A DNA stretch of 38,333 nucleotides from Herbinix sp. (lineage in GTDB: Bacteria > Bacillota > Clostridia > Lachnospirales > Lachnospiraceae): the NCBI GenBank assembly GCA_028691795.1, contig JAQUYQ010000010.1, forward strand, positions 1 through 38,333, given 5' to 3'. This document shows, piece after piece, positions 32,399 through 38,333 of this stretch; the first letter of the stretch is position 1; each line of letters begins with the position of its first letter. A program made the translations under genes and the position numbers. Below the pieces are notes generated by a model, which was not told the DNA's origin, made no database searches, and saw only the letters and a program-made list of their open reading frames with translations.

Positions 32399-33646
32399 TT
32401 ATTTCATCTTGTTCATTATCGTACTAATTGCTTCCTGCAATTGATTGTCCTTATCGATCGGTATTACAACTTCTTTTTGCAACTCCTCGTTAAGTTCAAC
32501 CTCGATATCCGGTGTAATACCGATACCGTGAATATTACGGCCATTTGGTGTATAATATTTCGAAATTGTAAGCTTAACTGCTGTTCCGTCAGAAAGTGGG
32601 ATAACTTTTTGAACAATACCTTTACCAAAGCTTGTAGTACCTATGATAGTTGCCACTTTATAATCCTGCAATGTTCCTGCAAAAATCTCTGAAGCACTTG
32701 CACTTTGACCGTTAATCAGTACTGCGATGGGTACACTGACTTTGTCTTCATCGACAGACTCTTCTTCCTCACGTTTACCGTTTTTATCCTCTGTATAGAC
32801 AAGCAATTCGGGAGGAAGTAGACGATCCAGTATTTTAACTACAGATTGAAGCAACCCACCCGGATTATTCCTTACATCTACGACTAATCCTTTCATACCA
32901 TCCTTTTCCAAGGAATCTATTGCGTTTATGAATTGATTTACCGTAACCTCATCAAATTGTGTAATAATAATATATCCAACCTTATTATCAAGCATCTTGT
33001 ATTCTATCGTAGGAACCTCAATTTCCTGTCTGGTAACTGTAAATTCCAGCGGTTCTGAAGAGCCTTCCCTAACAACAGAGATATCTACGGTAGTACCTTC
33101 TTTACCCTTCATCTTACTTACGACTTCGGTTAAATCTTCACCGGTTACTGCTTCCTCATTGACTTTATACAGGATATCTCCAGGTAGAATACCGACTTTA
33201 TAAGCAGGTCCGGTTGCAAAAGGTTTCACAATCGTGATAACACCGGTTTTTGCGTTCTGGCTGACTGTAGCTCCAATACCGCAATAGACTCCCGAAGAAC
33301 TCTCCATCAGTGCACCATATTCTTCCTTCGTATAATAAGTAGAATAGGGATCTTTAAGGCTACTGATAAAGCCTTTATAAATACCATCGGAAAATGATAC
33401 CTTACCCACGTCCTCTAAATAGTAATTATCCACTAACATTTGTAAAAAAGTCAGCTTATCTACAATTTCATCGTATGGAATATCTTCCGTACTGGCTGTC
33501 TGCTCCTCTGCTGATTCAACAGATGAACTATTGGCATTCCCCTCATCTTTCGATTGGACAAAAAACATTACAGCACTAAAAATCACAAATAAAAGTACTG
33601 CACTGCAGAGCCCTGTTATCAGACCGGTTAAAAAATTCTTCTTCAT
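32399..33646 (-). CDS. C-terminal processing peptidase, S41 family (CtpA-like)
   Basis: 415 residues. An N-terminal membrane anchor (FLTGLITGLCSAVLLFVIFSAVMFFV, about 5-30) places it outside the cell membrane. A PDZ domain follows (GIGATVSQNAKTGVITIVKPFATGPAYKVGILPGDILYKVN, about 105-185), then the protease core: DVRNNPGGLL, GQSASASEIFAGTLQDYK with the catalytic Ser, and TTSFGKGIVQ with the catalytic Lys. The C-terminal YYTPNGRNIHGIGITPDIEV is also conserved. It trims or degrades exported proteins. The start is moved to 33646, where GGGAGG lies 9 bases upstream. It has no functional link to the flagellar genes that I can see. Confidence 0.93.
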   Translation of the reverse strand: MKKNFLTGLITGLCSAVLLFVIFSAVMFFVQSKDEGNANSSSVESAEEQTASTEDIPYDEIVDKLTFLQMLVDNYYLEDVGKVSFSDGIYKGFISSLKDPYSTYYTKEEYGALMESSSGVYCGIGATVSQNAKTGVITIVKPFATGPAYKVGILPGDILYKVNEEAVTGEDLTEVVSKMKGKEGTTVDISVVREGSSEPLEFTVTRQEIEVPTIEYKMLDNKVGYIIITQFDEVTVNQFINAIDSLEKDGMKGLVVDVRNNPGGLLQSVVKILDRLLPPELLVYTEDKNGKREEEESVDEDKVSVPIAVLINGQSASASEIFAGTLQDYKVATIIGTTSFGKGIVQKVIPLSDGTAVKLTISKYYTPNGRNIHGIGITPDIEVELNEELQKEVVIPIDKDNQLQEAISTIMNKMK

Positions 33647-33798
33647 ATTAATATACCTCCCTGATGCCACTTAAGCGGTATCCAAAAACAAGATGATGCT
33701 TCGACAAGTTTATCACTTGTCATGAATACGATATAAAAAACACCTTTTGTTTTTTTGCCTATTAAGAGTTTATTAAAAAATTCAACCGCTTATTCGTT

Positions 33799-33848
33799 AA
33801 AACTGGCTGTTACAAAACATAATTTTATCAATATGTTTTGTAACAGCC
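33799..33848 (-). terminator. Terminator after the CdaR-like gene
   Basis: A perfect 16-base stem (33805-33820 with 33833-33848) and 12-base loop, 8 bases after the stop codon, followed on the minus strand by AGTTTT. The remaining ctpA upstream region (33650-33800) contains a 7-base perfect hairpin at 33703-33721 (GACAAGT/ACTTGTC) and no clear promoter. Confidence 0.75.
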
Positions 33849-33856
33849 TTAATTTT

Positions 33857-34945
33857 TTAATAATCCAGTTGTTCCATATACTTCATGTATTTAACTACCA
33901 TAAGTGCAATCTTAAATGTGATTGCATCTTCAAAAACACGAAGGTCAAGGTTCGTACTTTTTTGTAATTTATCCAAACGGTAAACTAAAGTATTACGATG
34001 GATATACAGTTGTCTTGAGGTTTCAGAGACATTTAAGCTATTTTCAAAGAACTTGTTAATTGTCGTTAGTGTTTCCTCATCAAAATCATCCGGTGATTTG
34101 CCTTCAAAGATTTCCTTGATAAACATCTTGCAAAGCGGCATTGGTAATTGATAAATCAATCTTCCTATGCCAAGGTTGTTATAAGCAACAACATTTCTTC
34201 CGCTGTAGAAAATTTTACCTACATCAAGAGCCATCTTTGCTTCCTTATAAGATCTAGAAACATCCTTTATCTCATTCACAATTGTACCATAAGCTACATG
34301 TACCTTGGTCATTGCCTCAGTATTAAGCATATCTAGAATGACCTTTGCAGTCTTATTTAATTCCTCATATGTTTCACTCTGTTTTACTTCCTTAACCAGA
34401 ATAATGTTTTTCTCATCGACTGCAGTAATGAAATCCTTGGTCTTCCCTGAGAAAAGACCGCGTACAGTTTCTAATGCATTTGCATCCTTTTCATTCTTAG
34501 TTTCAATAATATAAACCACACGTCTTGCTTCCGTATCAATATGAAGCTTCTTTGCACGGTTATAAATATCTACTAAAAGCAGGTTATCGAGTAAAAGGTT
34601 CTTAATAAAATTATCCTTGTCGTATCTCTCTTTATATGCGACCAACAGATTTTGAATTTGGAAAGAGGCAATCTTTCCAATCATGAATACATCCTCGCTA
34701 TCACCTTTCGCAAGTATTACATATTCTAACTGATGTTCATCAAAAACTTTAAAAAATTGATATCCTTGAATTGCTTGGCTGTCTGCTGGAGATGCAACAA
34801 AAGCTAAAACTGCGTTTTCGTATTGTTCTGCATTTTCAATCGTTGTAGCTAGAACTTTACCTTCTGTATCCATAACACAAATATCGATACGAGTGATGCC
34901 TTTTAATCCATCGATAGTACTTTGTAGAATCTGATTGGAAATCAT
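33857..34945 (-). CDS. CdaR/PucR-type transcriptional regulator
   Basis: 362 residues. Residues 1-~130 resemble the sugar-diacid-recognition type sensor domain of CdaR (ISNQILQSTIDGLKGITRIDICVMDTEGKVLAT). The centre (150-270) is a GGDEF-like structural domain seen in this family, without catalytic motifs. The C-terminal ~60 residues are the PucR-type helix-turn-helix: FFENSLNVSETSRQLYIHRNTLVYRLDKLQKSTNLDLRVFEDAITFKIALMV. It lies just downstream of the UgpC/MsmX gene, a pairing that suggests control of sugar uptake; the ligand is unknown. AAGGAG lies 7 bases before the ATG and it has its own promoter. Confidence 0.85.
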   Translation of the reverse strand: MISNQILQSTIDGLKGITRIDICVMDTEGKVLATTIENAEQYENAVLAFVASPADSQAIQGYQFFKVFDEHQLEYVILAKGDSEDVFMIGKIASFQIQNLLVAYKERYDKDNFIKNLLLDNLLLVDIYNRAKKLHIDTEARRVVYIIETKNEKDANALETVRGLFSGKTKDFITAVDEKNIILVKEVKQSETYEELNKTAKVILDMLNTEAMTKVHVAYGTIVNEIKDVSRSYKEAKMALDVGKIFYSGRNVVAYNNLGIGRLIYQLPMPLCKMFIKEIFEGKSPDDFDEETLTTINKFFENSLNVSETSRQLYIHRNTLVYRLDKLQKSTNLDLRVFEDAITFKIALMVVKYMKYMEQLDY

Positions 34946-35005
34946 GATTTTACTCCTTTATATTATATTTCTATTTTTCTTTTAAAATTCATATTTATGA
35001 AAGTT

Positions 35006-35034
35006 ATTTTAACACTGAATTCGTCAGAAGTAAA
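35006..35034 (-). promoter_or_regulatory. Extended -10 promoter of CdaR-like gene
   Basis: Minus-strand TTTACT (35029-35034), 17 bases, then TAAAAT (35006-35011) preceded by TG one base upstream (extended -10). It lies about 60 bases before the start codon. Confidence 0.6.
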
Positions 35035-35130
35035 CCAATTTTATGTAAATTTCATAATGTTTTTCGTATATTATTATCAAATTTGCAGGTTGTCTTATTA
35101 GTATATTGTCTAAACTATTATTTGATAAAA

Positions 35131-35190
35131 TAAAACCCTCCAAGGTAGTTCTTGAATTTGCTTTATGCATATAAAGCAATACCTTTTGAG
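35131..35190 (-). ncRNA. Branched hairpin with T-rich tail between ugpC and CdaR-like gene
   Basis: Outer arms CTCCAAGGTA (35138-35147) and TACCTTTTGAG (35180-35190) enclose an inner perfect hairpin GCTTTAT/ATAAAGC (35160-35177). On the minus strand GGTTTTATTTT follows. It sits between the ugpC terminator and the CdaR promoter, within a 329-base gap, so it looks like a second terminator or the 3' end of a small RNA. No promoter for such an RNA stands out. Confidence 0.45.
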
Positions 35191-35230
35191 GACAAATCCG
35201 AATAATTACCGTTCTTTCTTATTTAATACG

Positions 35231-35261
35231 CAAAAACAGGGAACACTTACGTGTTCCCTGT
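35231..35261 (-). terminator. Intrinsic terminator of ugpC/msmX gene
   Basis: A perfect 11-base stem, ACAGGGAACAC with its complement, around a 4-base loop at 35236-35261, followed on the minus strand by TTTTTG, 14 bases after the stop codon. Confidence 0.88.
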
Positions 35262-35274
35262 AATATACTAAGTA

Positions 35275-36390
35275 CTAGTTTATAATAACTTGTTCTGTCT
35301 CTTTATCAAATACATGTAATTTTGACATATCAAATGCAATCTTTAATGAATCATCAGGTCTTGCAGTTGTACGAGGATTAACACGTGCTGTGATTTCTAT
35401 TGTATCATTAACAGTGAAGTATAAGAATACTTCTGCACCTAATAATTCATATACTCTAACAGTAGCCTCAATTATGCTATCTGGTGAGCTGCTGAGGAAC
35501 AATTGCTCATCATGAATATCCTCTGGACGGATACCAATAACAACAGTCTTACCTTCATAACCACCCTCAATAAGCTTCTTAGCTTTTCCTTCAGGAACCC
35601 TTATTGAATTAGCCCCAAAGTTTACGAACACATCGTTACCCTTCTTTGCAACTGTTGCATCCATCAAGTTCATTTGAGGTGATCCCATGAAACCTGCAAC
35701 GAATAAATTCTTTGGTCTGTCATATAAGTTCTGAGGTGTATCTACCTGCTGAACTAAACCATCCTTCATAACAACGATTCTTGTACCAAGAGTCATAGCC
35801 TCTGTCTGATCATGTGTTACATAGATGATAGTTGTTTGTAATCTCTGGTGTAACTTAGAAATCTCGATACGCATCTGTACTCTCAACTTAGCATCAAGGT
35901 TTGATAACGGCTCATCCATAAGGAATACTTTAGGATTACGAACGATAGCACGACCCATAGCAACACGTTGTCTTTGTCCACCGGAAAGAGCCTTCGGTTT
36001 ACGGTCTAATAAATGCTCAATATCAAGAATTTTTGCTGCTTCATGAACTTGCTTATCTATTTGATCCTTAGGAATTTTTCTTAATTTCAAACCAAATGCC
36101 ATGTTATCAAAAACTGACATATGTGGATACAATGCGTAGTTCTGGAATACCATCGCAATATCTCTGTCCTTTGGTTCTACATCGTTTACTAATTTATCTC
36201 CGATCCACAGTTCACCAGAAGAGATTTCTTCCAATCCTGCGATCATACGAAGTGTTGTTGATTTACCGCAACCGGATGGTCCAACAAAGATGATAAATTC
36301 TTTATCAGCTATTTCAAGATTAAAATCTTTTACAGCGATTACTCCATTAGGGTATTGCTTAACAATGTTTTTTAATGATAAACTTGCCAT
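35275..36390 (-). CDS. Sugar ABC transporter ATPase, UgpC/MsmX type
   Basis: 371 residues, typical of carbohydrate-uptake ATPases that serve several transporters. Walker [10 protein letters not shown] near residue 38, Q-loop [13 protein letters not shown], signature [19 protein letters not shown], Walker [17 protein letters not shown] and the H-loop THDQTEAM are all intact. Residues ~240-371 are the TOBE/OB regulatory domain ([10 protein letters not shown]). No permease or binding-protein genes are nearby, consistent with a shared ATPase encoded alone. It has a promoter with a palindrome, a strong ribosome binding site (AGGAGG) and a strong terminator, hence is a single-gene transcript. Confidence 0.95.
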   Translation of the reverse strand: MASLSLKNIVKQYPNGVIAVKDFNLEIADKEFIIFVGPSGCGKSTTLRMIAGLEEISSGELWIGDKLVNDVEPKDRDIAMVFQNYALYPHMSVFDNMAFGLKLRKIPKDQIDKQVHEAAKILDIEHLLDRKPKALSGGQRQRVAMGRAIVRNPKVFLMDEPLSNLDAKLRVQMRIEISKLHQRLQTTIIYVTHDQTEAMTLGTRIVVMKDGLVQQVDTPQNLYDRPKNLFVAGFMGSPQMNLMDATVAKKGNDVFVNFGANSIRVPEGKAKKLIEGGYEGKTVVIGIRPEDIHDEQLFLSSSPDSIIEATVRVYELLGAEVFLYFTVNDTIEITARVNPRTTARPDDSLKIAFDMSKLHVFDKETEQVIIN

Positions 36391-36430
36391 TTTATATCCT
36401 CCTACAAATCTTCTACTTATATGATTTCTT

Positions 36431-36494
36431 GTACAATTACTATGATGTAATGATACACCATTTGTAGTATAAGAACCATATCGTATTTCAACAA
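36431..36494 (-). promoter_or_regulatory. SigA promoter and operator-like palindrome of ugpC
   Basis: Minus-strand TTGTTG (36489-36494), 17 bases, then TATACT (36466-36471). An imperfect palindrome with 10-base arms (36431-36440 and 36447-36456, eight of ten paired) covers the start of the transcript and could be a repressor site. Confidence 0.5.
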
Positions 36495-36579
36495 AATAAA
36501 TTTTGCCCTTTTGTATAATTTGTATATTCGTTTATAAAATAAGTAGTTTTACCGATAATACGATAAATTTAAGCCGAAA

Positions 36580-37461
36580 TTACTGTCTATATTCAATAAA
36601 ACCTTCTCCCATGACCTCTCTCACATCGCTAATAATCACAAAAGATTTTGGGTCTATTTTCTGCGCTATCTCAATAAGTTTCACGATTTCTTTCTTTGAC
36701 ACTACACAAAACAGCATTTTTTTATCCGTATTAGAGTACATTCCGGTAGCACTAACCCCTGTAGCTCCTCTTCCCATTTGATGCATAACCGCATCCGCAA
36801 TCTCCTGATACTTGTCAGAAATAATATATGCCATTTTGGCAAATTTAAGACCTTCCAGCATGCCATCCGAAACCTTTGCAGTAATAAATACTGCTATTAT
36901 TGCATATAAGGCGTTTCCAAGTCCAAAGACAACTGCTCCGATCAAGATAATAAAACCATCTATAAAGGTTAATATTTGAGGTATTGAAATGTGTCTTTTC
37001 GTCGTATGAATGACACTAGCTAATAAATCCGTACCCCCTGTGGAGGCTTGAGCAGAAAAAACCATACCAATACCAATTCCTCCGATAACTCCTCCCAAAA
37101 TAGCCGAAAGCAAATCATCATCAATATTAAAATTGTAAACCGGAATAACCATCAAAGCAAGAATAAATGCAACGGTTCCAAAAATTGTAGATAATAAATA
37201 TTTTACTCCATTTATCTTAGCAGCAATCAAATACAAAGGAACATTGCATACTACAGTAAATAACCAAATCGGAATGCCTCCTTCGATTAGTGAGCCAGTT
37301 AAATACTTTACAACAATAGCAAGACCGGAAACTCCTCCGGTTACAAGCCCCAGCGGTTCAAATATTACATTAACCGAAACTGCCATAAGTACAGCTCCAA
37401 TTGAAATAATAATATATTTTTTTATTAGTAATAAATATTTATTTTTAATCTTTGTGATCAT
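36580..37461 (-). CDS. YitT family membrane protein
   Basis: 293 residues. Five to six hydrophobic segments fill residues ~14-190 (IISIGAVLMAVSVNVIFEPLGLVTGGVSGLAIVV, WLFTVVCNVPLYLI, FGTVAFILALMVIPVYNF, AILGGVIGGIGIGMVFSAQASTGGTDLLA, FIDGFIILIGAVVFGLGNALYAIIAVFI), the DUF161 region. Residues ~205-293 are the cytoplasmic DUF2179 domain (KMLFCVVSKKEIVKLIEIAQKIDPKSFVIISDVREVMGEGF). Function unknown; members are widespread in Firmicutes. AAGGAG lies 5 bases before the ATG. Confidence 0.9.
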   Translation of the reverse strand: MITKIKNKYLLLIKKYIIISIGAVLMAVSVNVIFEPLGLVTGGVSGLAIVVKYLTGSLIEGGIPIWLFTVVCNVPLYLIAAKINGVKYLLSTIFGTVAFILALMVIPVYNFNIDDDLLSAILGGVIGGIGIGMVFSAQASTGGTDLLASVIHTTKRHISIPQILTFIDGFIILIGAVVFGLGNALYAIIAVFITAKVSDGMLEGLKFAKMAYIISDKYQEIADAVMHQMGRGATGVSATGMYSNTDKKMLFCVVSKKEIVKLIEIAQKIDPKSFVIISDVREVMGEGFIEYRQ

Positions 37462-37584
37462 GACTACTCCTTAATATATCCATTATTGTCAACATTTGTA
37501 TAGTATGCATATCTTTGATTGTTTATGCATATTTTTCTTGCTAAACGGGCAGACTTGATTAGTTCTTAACTGCCAATTCATATT

Positions 37585-38333
37585 TTACCTGGTAAGTTCT
37601 GTTAATTGCTGTGCTGCAAGCTCCAAATCAATGATATAAGCACTGTTTATATTATTCCCCTTGATTAAATCAAAGGAAACGTCATTACTATATGCCTCAT
37701 AATAACCTTTCACGTAGCTTAGCTTATCCTCAAGATCAAGATTTGATTTTAAGGTTGGATAAATATCATCTAGGTAAGACCTTAATTTTTCTTCCGAATC
37801 AAGTGACTGCAGTGTAGCCCTATAATCCTGCATGAAGATTACCATCGCCACTGAATCATATTGATCTGCCTGCTCTATGTATTTATCAGTAAAAATCGTA
37901 TTAAAGGTGCTCTGCGGTATTGCTGTATAATAGCTGATATCCATCCCGAGTAATTCTTCAACCATCAGTACTCCATCTTCGTAAGCCTTTTCATTATCTA
38001 GGTATTTTGAAATAGAGCCCAACTGCATAACCTGAGGAATTTCAGGGCAGTCCACCACCAATTTTCGAAACAGGGCAACCGATATATTAAGCTGTGTTCT
38101 TAACGGTAGAGTAATGTAAGACAGCTGTTTATTCGCTGGATTTAAAATTTCCAGTACAACTTTAGTAATTTCACCGGTATCTTCCTTATAACAAAAGATT
38201 AAATTCTTAGGAACATCATCCATGCCGGCTTTTACACTGTTGTCCGAAACCGTATCCTCCTGATAAGCCTGTGTTGCTTCCTCTTTCGGCTGCCAGAAAT
38301 ACATTGCCGCTTTATAACTCAGCACCCCTGCAC
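37585..38333 (-). CDS. LCP-like envelope protein, 5' end outside the window
   Basis: The frame stays open to the window edge, so the N-terminus is missing; 249 codons are seen. The visible part starts just after what is probably a membrane anchor. The region NLIFCYKEDTGEITKVVLEILNPANKQLSYITLPLRTQL and later EDGVLMVEELLGMDISYYTAIPQSTF resembles the LytR-CpsA-Psr fold, in which such proteins attach polymers to peptidoglycan. However, the usual PRD arginine motif is replaced by LPLRT, so this may be a divergent or non-catalytic relative. The C-terminal 100 residues are helical and acidic with no known motif. A GTG at 38325 is in frame but has no clear ribosome binding site and is not the true start. 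Confidence 0.6.
   Translation of the reverse strand, partial: AGVLSYKAAMYFWQPKEEATQAYQEDTVSDNSVKAGMDDVPKNLIFCYKEDTGEITKVVLEILNPANKQLSYITLPLRTQLNISVALFRKLVVDCPEIPQVMQLGSISKYLDNEKAYEDGVLMVEELLGMDISYYTAIPQSTFNTIFTDKYIEQADQYDSVAMVIFMQDYRATLQSLDSEEKLRSYLDDIYPTLKSNLDLEDKLSYVKGYYEAYSNDVSFDLIKGNNINSAYIIDLELAAQQLTELTR

Overview
The window reads as a piece of the chromosome of a motile, AT-rich, Gram-positive anaerobe, most likely a member of the Lachnospiraceae / Clostridium cluster XIVa. The reasons are strong GGAGG ribosome binding sites, SigD-type flagellar promoters, the FliW-CsrA pair, tandem FlgK paralogues, a CdaR-like regulator next to a UgpC/MsmX ATPase, and a YitT protein. Every gene I accept lies on the minus strand, so transcription runs from high to low coordinates. 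No rRNA, tRNA, CRISPR array or transposase gene was seen.

Reading in the direction of transcription. (1) 38333-32399 is housekeeping: a partial LCP-like envelope protein, a YitT membrane protein, a UgpC/MsmX sugar-ABC ATPase, a CdaR/PucR-type regulator and a CtpA-type S41 protease. (2) 32376-32082 is a 295-base foldback just after ctpA. (3) 31774-24807 is a late-flagellar operon: flgM, flgN, flgK, a second flgK, flgL, fliW, csrA. (4) 24543-20593 holds flaG, fliD, fliS, a FliT/FlgN-like chaperone gene and a short flagellin gene, fliC. The fliC leader carries a SigD promoter and a CsrA-type hairpin. (5) 20505-2582 is a flagellin-glycosylation island. It has two full Maf-type proteins, one Maf cut short before its transferase domain, a free-standing copy of the Maf N-terminal helical domain, two nonulosonate synthases, two CMP-nonulosonate synthetases (one fused to a HAD phosphatase, one to a PseG-like hydrolase), a CDP-glycerol transferase-family protein, a polysaccharide pyruvyltransferase-family protein, a DUF115/GT42-like protein, a triple fusion of Rossmann, SGNH and CitC-like acyl-activating domains, and a GT2-TPR glycosyltransferase. 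(6) 2306-288 encodes a secreted modular surface protein with its own SigA promoter.

The parts appear to work together. FlgM would hold SigD in check until the hook is finished. SigD-like promoters (TAAN, 16-17 bases, YCGATAW) precede flgM, flaG, fliC, the neuB-cupin operon and the GT2 gene, so filament proteins and glycan enzymes would be made together. FliW and CsrA would adjust flagellin translation, and Maf proteins would transfer the CMP-activated sugar to flagellin. The island predicts an unusual filament glycan: a nonulosonic acid that may also carry glycerol phosphate, a pyruvate ketal and an acyl group. Enzymes for the early steps (dehydratase, aminotransferase, N-acetyltransferase) are not in the window.

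All family assignments come from motifs and overall resemblance read by eye; no database search was run.
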